Source: Bacteroides sp. GM023 (GTDB lineage Bacteria > Bacteroidota > Bacteroidia > Bacteroidales > Bacteroidaceae). Taken from it: 64,000 bases of DNA. The position numbers and the translations under genes are program-made. This document shows, piece after piece, positions 27,287-35,359 of this stretch. The stretch is taken from contig NZ_JAAXGE010000003.1 of the NCBI RefSeq assembly GCF_014750685.1, positions 744,001 to 808,000 of the forward strand. The letters are read 5' to 3'. The notes beneath the pieces are model-generated. The model had not been told where the DNA came from. It saw nothing but the letters and a program-made list of their open reading frames with translations, and made no database searches. Numbering within the stretch: the first letter of the stretch is position 1; each line of letters starts with the position of its first letter.

Positions 27287-27317
27287 AAATGGTTCTATCA
27301 TTAAAAACATAAAAAAA

Positions 27318-27355
27318 CATCATCAAAACTCATTCGTTTTGATGATGCAAAAGTA
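27318..27355 (-). promoter_or_regulatory. MFS promoter with 12-bp inverted repeat (operator candidate)
   Basis: CATCATCAAAAC (27318-27329) and GTTTTGATGATG (27336-27347) form a perfect 12-bp inverted repeat with a 6-bp centre. Immediately next to it the minus strand reads TACTTTTG (27348-27355), a full TAnnTTTG box, so the repeat covers the expected transcription start and the first transcribed bases. It could be a repressor operator or a 5'-leader hairpin. Confidence 0.6.
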
Positions 27356-27425
27356 GTGGCAAAATCTTCCAGCCTGGTTTTCTATATCGTCAATTCTGCT
27401 TTTCTGAAGCGTCTTTCTTACCGCA

Positions 27426-28274
27426 TTATATAGCATTTGCTGCTGTTGCCGTCATTGAAGGCGGAAAGCCGAACTCTTTTTTAAAGGCAGTCGAAAAATG
27501 CGAAAGATTTTTAAACCCGACTTTCAAATATACATCTGCAGGTTTCTCACCATGTTTATCCATCAGACACTTTGCTTCTTCCAGTCTCTTTTTGACAATC
27601 CATCTGCTCGGCGTAGTATTGAAAAGCAGGGAAAAATCCTTTTTAAAAGAAGAAAGGCTGCGCCCTGTATAATGTGCAAACTCTTCAACCGACAAATCAC
27701 ATTTATAACTCTTGTTCATAAAATCTCCCAAATCAATTTTCCAAGGTTCTGCAAAGTTGAACAGGACAGCTCCTAAATCAGGTTTCAATTGCAATAATAT
27801 AAACACAGCTTCTTTCAGTTTGGCTTCCATCAGTTCTTTTGAAGGATATTGGTGTGCATCAAAATACTGTTCAAGGGAATAGAACAGCCCTTTCAGGAAT
27901 GGATGTTTTTCCAACATCACATAAGTGGCATCCCTAATGGCCGGATTGTTTTTCAAAGAAACAGTGATTTGATATTCGCTTACTATTTTCTTCAGGAAAG
28001 GCATCTTTAATTGAAGAAACAGTCCCTTAAATGGTTCTCCGTTTTCAGATGGCTGTTTGATTTTATGCACTAAATGGTTACGCTTGATAAAGAATGCATC
28101 TCCTTTTTTAAAATGATATTGCTTCTCCGGTGTTATCAGTTCCAATTCTCCTGAACACAGATATACCAACATATGTTCGGTCACCATCTCTTCACACCAT
28201 CTATCCTTTTCTACCATGCAACAGTAAAACGTGTCCATGTAATCATATACAACAATTCCTGATTTCGTGTCCAT
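27426..28274 (-). CDS. AraC-family transcriptional regulator
   Basis: 282 residues: an N-terminal cupin-like sensing domain (about 25-100, with YLCSGELELITPEKQYHFKKGDAFFIKRNHLVHK) and a C-terminal pair of HTH motifs (about 185-280: 'LSVEEFAHYTGRSLSSFKKDFSLLFNTTPSRWIVKKRLEEAKCLM', 'PADVYLKVGFKNLSHFSTAFKKEFGFPPS'). It is a DNA-binding regulator that answers to a small effector. It is transcribed on the same strand as the MFS exporter, 71 bp upstream of the exporter's -7 box, and may control it. Confidence 0.92.
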   Translation of the reverse strand: MDTKSGIVVYDYMDTFYCCMVEKDRWCEEMVTEHMLVYLCSGELELITPEKQYHFKKGDAFFIKRNHLVHKIKQPSENGEPFKGLFLQLKMPFLKKIVSEYQITVSLKNNPAIRDATYVMLEKHPFLKGLFYSLEQYFDAHQYPSKELMEAKLKEAVFILLQLKPDLGAVLFNFAEPWKIDLGDFMNKSYKCDLSVEEFAHYTGRSLSSFKKDFSLLFNTTPSRWIVKKRLEEAKCLMDKHGEKPADVYLKVGFKNLSHFSTAFKKEFGFPPSMTATAANAI

Positions 28275-28324
28275 AATCTGTATTCTATTTTCACATTACC
28301 TATATTCTATCGATATTCACGATA

Positions 28325-28332
28325 CAAAAATA
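28325..28332 (-). promoter_or_regulatory. -7 box for the AraC regulator
   Basis: Minus-strand TATTTTTG matches TAnnTTTG, 51 bp before the AraC start. Confidence 0.45.
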
Positions 28333-28433
28333 CGCAATTTTACAATCACTTAGTTTTCTCAAAAGTTATTCTGACTTTTCTAAAACGTTAAAGGTAAACT
28401 TGCTTTTAGTACTTGTTTGAATATTTGCGTTGT

Positions 28434-31058
28434 TTAGAAATAAATCTTGTAGCTGATGTTGGGAATCAGACCTGTTCCTTCTTTTTCTTCAATAACATTT
28501 GTTCTTTCATTATATTGATAGAAATGTATTCCGGTGCGCATACCGACATTCAGAATCTTCAAAGAGAACTCATGGGAAACCCTTTTCTTGTTGATACGGA
28601 AGCTGACAGAAACATCACCGTTTATAGCAGGATTGAATCTTTTACTGTATGCTCTGCTTTCATCGAATACGATGTCATGTTCCTCCATCGATTTTTCTTC
28701 GTCAACGGGAGTGTAGCGCTCTCCTCCCTGAAAGAATAAACGCCCATTAATACTTAATACATTCTGCTTCAGTCTACCAACCATCCATTCCTTTCCGGCA
28801 AGTAAATTCAACAGAAAACCCTTATCCAACCGGGTGTTGCGCCATATACCATCCCCACCCTTATATTTTGATTTAAACAAAGAACCTGTAATCATATAAT
28901 AGAATCCATCTTTCATATACTGTTCCAATGTAATATCTATACCATAGTTTCTGCCTGTTCCTTTGTTCGTCAGAATCTTTTCCAAATAGAACTCTTCATG
29001 GTTAATGATTGAGAAGGAAGAATTATCCTCAACCGGTATATGGTACAGATATTGGTAATAAGGTTCTATCTTCAAATGCAGATTCTGATTAATATTCCAA
29101 TCATACGTAAGTCCGAAATGATGTGCCTTGGAGAAATCCAGGTATCTGTTGGATGCTGTCTTGCCATTTATCTCTTTCTCTACAAAATAGTAATCCAACT
29201 TTTCCCGGCGACTATGCAAGCCGTAGGCTATGGCAAAGGAATGATTGGGATTGGGACGCCATTTCAATGCTACACGTGGTTCTACAGACCAGTTGTCGTT
29301 TAAAGTAAAATATTGGGCGTTAACTCCCAGGCTAGTTGTCAATTGATTGCTCAAATTAATGACGGAGTTACTGTAAGCTGAAAACACAGTGCTTTCTCCG
29401 CTGCCTTTGGAAATCTGTTCCATTGGTTTGTCTAACCCGAAGTAAGGACTAACTTTATAATCGAGGTCATATCTAAGCCCGGTAACCGTGATACCCGTTC
29501 TGTTGGTATGTCTTGAACTGAATCTCTTATTTAAGAAGGTATTAAACACAATATCCCATTTACTGTTTTGAATATCCCCTACCTTGACTATTAAATCGTT
29601 ATCAGTTTGTTGTTCTACCATCGTATGGTCTTTGGAATATGTAGCAGACAGAGATGAACGGATATACGTATTCTCATTGATACTATATTGATGTGTCAGT
29701 CCTCCTGCCGATTTATCCATTTTGTTCTCTCCCGACTGGCGATCTCCCATTATTTCCCATTCAGAACGATCCAGTTTTTCAGACTTATTCCTATCTATCA
29801 ATCCCAGTCCCCAAATCGAGAAAGTTCCCGCTTTGCGCGTAGGGAAGTTAAGTTTAAAGGCTAAATCCTGATATTTAAGATTGATGTCATTACCCGTTGC
29901 CAATGAGGTAGTAGAAAATCGGTAGTTTATAAGATAGGAACTTCCCCGTTTTTTGTTGATAGGTCCTTCTGAAGCCAAATCTATTCCCATCAGTCCAACC
30001 TGAAAAGCGTGCTCATACTTTTGATTATTTCCATTGCGCAGATGCATATCGAAAACACCGGATAAAGCATTATTATATTCCGCCGGGAAAGCTCCATTAT
30101 AAAAATCGGAATTACCGATGACCTGCGTACTTAATGCGGATAGAAACCCACCTCCTAATCCTGATATATCAGCAAAATGAGTAGGATTAGGAATTTCAAC
30201 ACCTTCCAGTCTCCATTGGGTGAACTGCGGGGAGTTTCCTCTGATGGCAACGGCATTTGTACCGACATCACCCGCTACTCCCGCAAATGCAGTACTTAAT
30301 CGTGCAGGATCGTCGAAACCATTGGCAAACCGGGAGGCTTCTTCTATACTAATCATGCGCCCTCCGGTGATTGCCATCGGATTCACCGTCCGGTCTTTCT
30401 TAATTTCCGGCTTCACAAGAACTTCTGCCAAGTCCTGTACACTTTCGTCAACAGGTATTTCCACATATACTTCTTTGGATGAGGTCACGGACACTTCGCT
30501 GATAATCCTTGTTTGGTATCCCATAAAAGAAGCCTGAATATTATAACGCCCTATCGGGACATTATGAATACGGAAATTTCCCCGGTCATCCGTGGAACTT
30601 CCCAATGAAGGCTCCCCTGCTATGCAGACAGAAGCATATTCTATGGGTGTATTGGTTTTGGAATCTACAACGATTCCCCTTATGGTTTGAGTTAGCTTTT
30701 GTGTATTTTCGTTGACGGGTTTAGGTTTGTTGTCCGGCAGGGAGATAATAATATGGTATCCCTTTATTTTATATACATATCCGGTTCCTTTTAATAGTTG
30801 AGTCAGGGCTTTGTCGATAGTCGTATTTTTAATAGACAAGGATTGCTTCTTTTCTATATCCAAATTTGATTGTTCATAAGCAATGCTATATTCGGTCTGC
30901 ATTTCTATTTGTGCAAAAGCATCTTTTAATGAGATACTTTTATTGTGTATGGTGATTTTCTGTTCCTTATTCTGCGCGATGGCCGTAAGAAAGAGAAAAG
31001 TAAAAAATAAAAAAATGGCTAGCTTACCCAGCCGTTTATTTGTATTTATTCGATTCAT
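28434..31058 (-). CDS. TonB-dependent transducer with STN and carboxypeptidase-like domains
   Basis: 874 residues: signal peptide (to about AIAQ29), an STN domain (about 35-105: ISLKDAFAQIEMQTEYSIAYEQSNLDIEKKQSLSIKN), a carboxypeptidase-regulatory-like domain (about 127-205: IRGIVVDSKTNTPIEYASVCIAG), a plug (about 230-345) and a barrel ending NISYKIYF. The STN domain is what contacts a FecR anti-sigma factor, encoded 123 bp upstream. There is no SusD gene, so it differs from classic glycan loci and more resembles receptors for proteins, peptides or metal complexes. It likely both imports its ligand and signals its presence. Confidence 0.93.
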   Translation of the reverse strand: MNRINTNKRLGKLAIFLFFTFLFLTAIAQNKEQKITIHNKSISLKDAFAQIEMQTEYSIAYEQSNLDIEKKQSLSIKNTTIDKALTQLLKGTGYVYKIKGYHIIISLPDNKPKPVNENTQKLTQTIRGIVVDSKTNTPIEYASVCIAGEPSLGSSTDDRGNFRIHNVPIGRYNIQASFMGYQTRIISEVSVTSSKEVYVEIPVDESVQDLAEVLVKPEIKKDRTVNPMAITGGRMISIEEASRFANGFDDPARLSTAFAGVAGDVGTNAVAIRGNSPQFTQWRLEGVEIPNPTHFADISGLGGGFLSALSTQVIGNSDFYNGAFPAEYNNALSGVFDMHLRNGNNQKYEHAFQVGLMGIDLASEGPINKKRGSSYLINYRFSTTSLATGNDINLKYQDLAFKLNFPTRKAGTFSIWGLGLIDRNKSEKLDRSEWEIMGDRQSGENKMDKSAGGLTHQYSINENTYIRSSLSATYSKDHTMVEQQTDNDLIVKVGDIQNSKWDIVFNTFLNKRFSSRHTNRTGITVTGLRYDLDYKVSPYFGLDKPMEQISKGSGESTVFSAYSNSVINLSNQLTTSLGVNAQYFTLNDNWSVEPRVALKWRPNPNHSFAIAYGLHSRREKLDYYFVEKEINGKTASNRYLDFSKAHHFGLTYDWNINQNLHLKIEPYYQYLYHIPVEDNSSFSIINHEEFYLEKILTNKGTGRNYGIDITLEQYMKDGFYYMITGSLFKSKYKGGDGIWRNTRLDKGFLLNLLAGKEWMVGRLKQNVLSINGRLFFQGGERYTPVDEEKSMEEHDIVFDESRAYSKRFNPAINGDVSVSFRINKKRVSHEFSLKILNVGMRTGIHFYQYNERTNVIEEKEGTGLIPNISYKIYF

Positions 31059-31121
31059 TATTCTATATTTGTATGTTGATACTTCATTTTACGTCACTTG
31101 TTTAATGAGGATAGACATTTC

Positions 31122-31164
31122 AGAACCGGGGAGAGGGTCTCAAGCTGCTTCCCGGTTCTTTTTG
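31122..31164. other. Hairpin between fecR-like and TonB-transducer genes
   Basis: AGAACCGGG (31122-31130) pairs with CCCGGTTCT (31151-31159) around a 20-nt loop that itself contains GAGA...TCTC. On the plus strand it is followed by TTTTT, as in a terminator, yet the genes are on the minus strand, where the T-run precedes the hairpin as an A tract. It may stop antisense transcription or shape the ratio of anti-sigma to receptor mRNA. Confidence 0.5.
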
Positions 31165-31180
31165 TTCATAGGCTGTTTTT

Positions 31181-32155
31181 TTATGGTTGGGTTAATACTA
31201 TTTTGTTTTCATACTGCCGGTAGTTGAAGCCGATTATATCTTTCAATATATTGAGTATTTCATCCAGGTTTTCATCTTTCAGGAATTTGACCGTATAGCG
31301 TTTGGATGCAGGAATGTTTGTCATATTATCCATTGTGATGTTGTAACGGCGTTCCAGGGTTCGGAATATTTCTCCGGCAGTGGCATTGGTAAAAGTTAGT
31401 TTTCCGGTTATCCAGCTATCCGTATCAGCAGTGTTTACGGTCGATATATGGACAGACGATGTATTCTTGTCGTATGTAAGACGCTCATTGGGTTTGAGAA
31501 TTTGGGGAGATTGGGATTGAACGCTTACTTCCACTTTGCCGCTTGTCAGGGTGGCAGTTATGTTTTCATCATTAGGATAGGCTTTCACATTGAATTTAGT
31601 TCCAAGAACTTTCACAGAAAGCCGGGAGGTCTCAACGATAAAAGGTTTTGCCGTTTCCTTTTTGACGGAGAAATATGCTTCTCCATTAAGAGTTACCAAT
31701 CGCTTGTCTTTTGCAAACGTTTCAGGATACCTGATTATACTTCCCGAATTGAGCCATATCTCGGAGCTATCCGGCAATATCAGATGTTTTTGCTCTCCGT
31801 AAGCAGCGGATATTTCTATCATCTCATTATTGGGCGAGAAATAATAAAACAATCCCCCTGTCAATAAAAACAAAGGTATGAGGACAGCTGCCACACGGCT
31901 GAATTTCTGATAAGCTACAATATTGTCAAGATGTTCTTTATTATGTCCGGTTCTTAGATTCACCCGTTCCAGTGCGGCATAAGTATCCGGCCCGGCTTCT
32001 GTTTCCAGTTCATTCCAATACTCCAGGGATGCTTTTTTCTTTGCTTCCGTATCTTTATCTTTTAAAATCCACTTCTGAACTTTCTCTTCCGTCTCGGAAG
32101 GGAAGCGTGCAGAAAGAAACATTCTGATGATTTTTGTTATATTGTTTTTCTCCAT
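31181..32155 (-). CDS. FecR-family anti-sigma factor
   Basis: 324 residues: a cytoplasmic N-terminal sigma-binding part (1-85), one membrane helix (about 89-108, VAAVLIPLFLLTGGLFYYF), a FecR domain (about 115-215: GEQKHLILPDSSEIWLNSGSIIRYPETF...LNGEAYFSVKKETAKPFIVET) and a C-terminal DUF4974 domain (about 250-320). It holds an ECF sigma factor inactive and releases it when the STN-type TonB receptor signals. The matching sigma gene is not adjacent: it lies 1.3 kb away on the same strand, behind an oppositely oriented hydrolase gene. Confidence 0.93.
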   Translation of the reverse strand: MEKNNITKIIRMFLSARFPSETEEKVQKWILKDKDTEAKKKASLEYWNELETEAGPDTYAALERVNLRTGHNKEHLDNIVAYQKFSRVAAVLIPLFLLTGGLFYYFSPNNEMIEISAAYGEQKHLILPDSSEIWLNSGSIIRYPETFAKDKRLVTLNGEAYFSVKKETAKPFIVETSRLSVKVLGTKFNVKAYPNDENITATLTSGKVEVSVQSQSPQILKPNERLTYDKNTSSVHISTVNTADTDSWITGKLTFTNATAGEIFRTLERRYNITMDNMTNIPASKRYTVKFLKDENLDEILNILKDIIGFNYRQYENKIVLTQP

Positions 32156-32311
32156 TTTTACTGTGCTTTACTATATATACAGTTTGATGGCAAAAAGCTC
32201 AGTAAGAAAATGAAGATTTCTCACTAAAAACTGATACTTATGGAGAAATAATGAATAATCTGTAATTGGGGTTTAATTATCAGTAATTTGTATACCATGG
32301 TGAAATTAGAA

Positions 32312-32319
32312 ATGCCGTA
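32312..32319 (+). promoter_or_regulatory. -7 box for the alpha/beta hydrolase
   Basis: The sequence just upstream reads TACTTTTG, matching TAnnTTTG, roughly 30 bp before the ATG at 32352. The -33 element is not clear. Confidence 0.4.
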
Positions 32320-32351
32320 CTTTTGCATTAAACAATATTTGAAACATTATT

Positions 32352-33428
32352 ATGAGAAAGATTCTATGTATAACCTTATCACTGCTACTTGCCGGAACAG
32401 TCACGGCGCAATCTGAAAAGGAAGCAGTTGATAATAGAAAAGGGAGTGAAAGAAAAATGGAAAAATTGAAATTAACGAAAGAATGGGACAAGGTATTCCC
32501 TCAAAGCGGTAAAGTAATGCACAGCAAGGTAACTTTCTGTAATCGCTACGGCATCACATTGGCTGCCGATATGTATATTCCTAAAAATGCGACGGGCAAG
32601 TTGCCTGCCATTGCCGTAAGCGGGCCCTTTGGAGCTGTAAAGGAGCAGTCGTCAGGACTATATGCGCAGACGATGGCTGAACGTGGTTTCCTCGCCATTG
32701 CTTTCGACCCTTCCTTTACGGGAGAGAGCGGCGGTCAACCCCGGTATGTAGCTTCGCCCGACATCAATACTGAGGATTTTTCTGCTGCTGTGGACTTTCT
32801 ATCCACACGTGACGACGTAGACCCGGAGCGCATTGGTATTATAGGTATTTGCGGATGGGGCGGTATGGCTCTCAATGCAGCAGCTATTGATACACGTATC
32901 AAGGCAACCGTTACCTCTACTATGTATGACATGAGCCGTGTAAATGCTAACGGATACTTTGACGCAATGGATGCTGACCAGCGTTATGAACTGCGCCGGC
33001 AACTCAATGCCCAACGCACGCTCGATGCCCAAAATGGCATGTATGAACGGGGCGGTGGTGTAGTCGACCCTTTGCCTGCCGATGCTCCGCAGTTTGTTGT
33101 AGATTATCATGCCTATTACAAAACTCCGCGCGGCTATCACAAACGTTCGCTTAATTCCAATGAAGGATGGAACAAAACTTCCTCTTTGCCATTCATCAAT
33201 ATGCCCTTGCTTTCTTATAGCAACGAGATACGCAGTGCCGTATTGATGATTCATGGTGAAAAGGCACATTCACGCTATTTCAGTGAAGATGCATTCAAGA
33301 AGTTGAAAGGCGATAATAAAGAATTGCTTATCATTCCCGGTGCCAGCCATGTGGATTTATATGACAATAAGGCTAGTGTAATACCTTACGACAAGATGGA
33401 AAAGTTTTTCCATGACAATCTCAGATAA
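32352..33428 (+). CDS. Secreted alpha/beta hydrolase with Cys nucleophile motif
   Basis: 358 residues with a signal peptide (cleavage near TVTAQ20). The alpha/beta hydrolase fold is shown by KLPAIAVSGPFGAVKEQSSG (oxyanion region), FDPSFTGESGG, the nucleophile elbow GICGWGG with Cys167 where most relatives have Ser, and a late His in PGASHVDLYD (about residue 338). The family resembles YcjY/dienelactone-hydrolase-like enzymes, where Cys nucleophiles occur. The substrate is unknown. It is inserted between the genes of a FecR anti-sigma factor and an ECF sigma factor, reads the other way from both, and has its own -7 box. Confidence 0.85.
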   Translation: MRKILCITLSLLLAGTVTAQSEKEAVDNRKGSERKMEKLKLTKEWDKVFPQSGKVMHSKVTFCNRYGITLAADMYIPKNATGKLPAIAVSGPFGAVKEQSSGLYAQTMAERGFLAIAFDPSFTGESGGQPRYVASPDINTEDFSAAVDFLSTRDDVDPERIGIIGICGWGGMALNAAAIDTRIKATVTSTMYDMSRVNANGYFDAMDADQRYELRRQLNAQRTLDAQNGMYERGGGVVDPLPADAPQFVVDYHAYYKTPRGYHKRSLNSNEGWNKTSSLPFINMPLLSYSNEIRSAVLMIHGEKAHSRYFSEDAFKKLKGDNKELLIIPGASHVDLYDNKASVIPYDKMEKFFHDNLR

Positions 33429-33479
33429 CGATTAATAATCATAGAAAAGCGTGTCTGCCAAAGATAAATTGCTCGCGCA

Positions 33480-34052
33480 CTATAAAATGGATATCAGGAA
33501 ATACGGAATAGCTTTCCGTATTTCCTTCAGAGCAAGACTTAGCTGGCTCTCGACATTTCTTTTAGTCGTATTCAGGCGTTCGGCAATCTCGCTATTAGTC
33601 AGTCCGTCATTGCGGCTCAATGTATAAATCATTTTCCGCTGTTCGGGCATTTTTTCAACAAGCTCGTTTATCAATATTCCCAATTCCTTGGCGATAAGGT
33701 CTTCTTCAGAAGTAGAACTGTATTCAATATTCTGATTATTCATTAAATAAGTATCATGCACATATTTATGTTGCAGGAAGTTTATCGCTGCGTTTCTTGC
33801 AATCGTGTGCAGATAAGAATTAAATGACTTGGACGTATCAATAGAGTGTCGATTTATCCAAAGATTGACAAATAAGTCCTCTGTCAGTTCTTCAGCGTCC
33901 GGTTCTGATTTTATGTATCCGTCAATGAATACTTTGGTTTTATCATAGTACGCAACAAAAACAGTTTCAAAAGCCTTATGATTTCCATCCAAAAAGGCTT
34001 TCAATGTTTTTATATCAATAGCATCACTCATACCGTTACTTCCAAGTTTCAT
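33480..34052 (-). CDS. ECF sigma factor
   Basis: 190 residues with region 2 (about 20-90: FETVFVAYYDKTKVFIDGYIKSEPDAEELTEDLFVNLW) and region 4 (about 125-180: LVEKMPEQRKMIYTLSRNDGLTNSEIAERLNTTKRNVESQLSLALKEIRK), as in the Bacteroides sigma-70 family expansion. A start at the second Met (34031) is also possible. It would direct RNA polymerase to promoters of the FecR/TonB transducer genes located 1.3 kb downstream on the same strand. The pairing is inferred from proximity and the absence of any other FecR nearby. Confidence 0.92.
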   Translation of the reverse strand: MKLGSNGMSDAIDIKTLKAFLDGNHKAFETVFVAYYDKTKVFIDGYIKSEPDAEELTEDLFVNLWINRHSIDTSKSFNSYLHTIARNAAINFLQHKYVHDTYLMNNQNIEYSSTSEEDLIAKELGILINELVEKMPEQRKMIYTLSRNDGLTNSEIAERLNTTKRNVESQLSLALKEIRKAIPYFLISIL

Positions 34053-34135
34053 TTTCGTGAGAGCAAAAGAAGTAATAAATTATTTTATAGAGATGTTCTT
34101 TTTTGAAATATTAATGATATTAGAAGTATTTATTC

Positions 34136-34143
34136 TATTTTTG
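34136..34143 (+). promoter_or_regulatory. -7 box for the arginase-family gene
   Basis: TATTTTTG matches TAnnTTTG. It puts the transcription start near 34150, only a few bases before the GTG at 34157, which favours the ATG at 34187 as the real start codon. Confidence 0.5.
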
Positions 34144-34186
34144 TAAGAGTCTTATAGTGAAAAGAGAAACAACTAATAATGTGAAT

Positions 34187-35062
34187 ATGGAAAAGAAAAG
34201 TTCAACTCTCCGTTTTATTTATCCTCAATGGCAAGGGGGAATTGTAGACCATTGGATGCCTGATATTCCGACCGAAGATTCATCCAGAGGGTATTACCTG
34301 GGAGCGCAGTTATTGAATTATCTGGCTCCGCAAACGAATCAAAAGCCAGTCGAAGTCCCGGTGTCATTGGATATAAATGACAGAGCCATAGAAAAAGGTA
34401 TAAGTGCGCGTGGTGTACTATTGAAACAAACTAAAGCAGCACTCGAACTGCTGAAAGAGAATAATCCCGACAGGATTGTTACTTTAGGAGGAGAATGTTC
34501 TGTGAGTGTAGTTCCGTTCACATATTTGATTGGTAAATATCCGGACGATGTCGCTATCATTTGGATAGATGCGCATCCCGATATAAATCTGCCATATGAT
34601 GATTACAAAGGTTATCATGCCATGGCACTCACAGCCTGTATGGGAATGGGTGATGAAGAAATCATGGGATTACTGCCCGGAAAGGTGGATGCTTCCAAAG
34701 CATTACTCGTCGGACTTCGCTCCTGGGATGAAGGCATGAAGGAAAGACAACAAGAATTGGGTATAAAAGGATTGTCGCCGCAAGAAGTTGCCAATGACAG
34801 CTCAAAAATCATGGAATGGCTGAAAAACACAGACGTATCAAAAGTCGTTATTCATTTTGATATGGATGTGTTGGACCCGGCAGAAATCATCGCTGCCGTG
34901 GGCGTTGATCCCGACGGCATGAAGATTAAAGAAGCAGTCCGTGTCATTAATGACATTTCATCCGAGTATGATTTAGTAGGGCTGACCGTCGCCGAACCTA
35001 TGCCACGGATAGCAATCAAACTTAGAAATATGCTCAATCAGTTACCTTTGATGAAGGATTAA
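34187..35062 (+). CDS. Arginase/agmatinase-family ureohydrolase
   Basis: About 291 residues from the ATG at 34187 (the frame is open from a GTG at 34157). Manganese-site motifs of the family are present: DAHPD (138-142 counted from the GTG), DMDVLDP (235-241) and a final conserved Glu in TVAEPMP. The first motif, normally GGDHS, reads GGECS (111-115), so one His ligand is replaced by Cys. Such sequences form a subgroup whose substrate is not settled; arginase, agmatinase and formimidoylglutamase activities are all possible within the fold. It is monocistronic and convergent with a DUF3098 gene 18 bp away. Confidence 0.88.
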   Translation: MEKKSSTLRFIYPQWQGGIVDHWMPDIPTEDSSRGYYLGAQLLNYLAPQTNQKPVEVPVSLDINDRAIEKGISARGVLLKQTKAALELLKENNPDRIVTLGGECSVSVVPFTYLIGKYPDDVAIIWIDAHPDINLPYDDYKGYHAMALTACMGMGDEEIMGLLPGKVDASKALLVGLRSWDEGMKERQQELGIKGLSPQEVANDSSKIMEWLKNTDVSKVVIHFDMDVLDPAEIIAAVGVDPDGMKIKEAVRVINDISSEYDLVGLTVAEPMPRIAIKLRNMLNQLPLMKD

Positions 35063-35080
35063 GTTTTGTTTATTAAAAAA

Positions 35081-35335
35081 TTAAAGTTCCTTTTGATTAG
35101 GACGATAAAGGATGCCGAATATATTCAGCAAGTATCCCAGTAAGCATAGTATGGGTGCTACACCTATACGCGACTTACTGAATATATCGGGATTATAGGC
35201 GGCAAGGGTACTCCCCTCGCCGCTCATTACTATATAACCCGCAATAATTAATATGGAACCGACCATCAGAATGATATAATTTCTTTTGCCAAAGACAGTT
35301 CCCGGTTCTTTTTCTTTCATTATTTTCGACTTCAT
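35081..35335 (-). CDS. DUF3098 membrane protein
   Basis: 84 residues (or 79 from the second Met) with two membrane helices separated by 'GEGSTLAAYNPDIFSKSRIGVAPILCLLGYLLNIFGILYRP', which is the DUF3098 pattern of Bacteroidetes. The family is usually encoded between ftsX and uppP; here it is instead 24 bp downstream of a DUF2723 gene and is probably co-transcribed with it. Function unknown. Confidence 0.85.
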   Translation of the reverse strand: MKSKIMKEKEPGTVFGKRNYIILMVGSILIIAGYIVMSGEGSTLAAYNPDIFSKSRIGVAPILCLLGYLLNIFGILYRPNQKEL

Positions 35336-35359
35336 ATTCTTTGAGTTTAGTTTTTGGTT

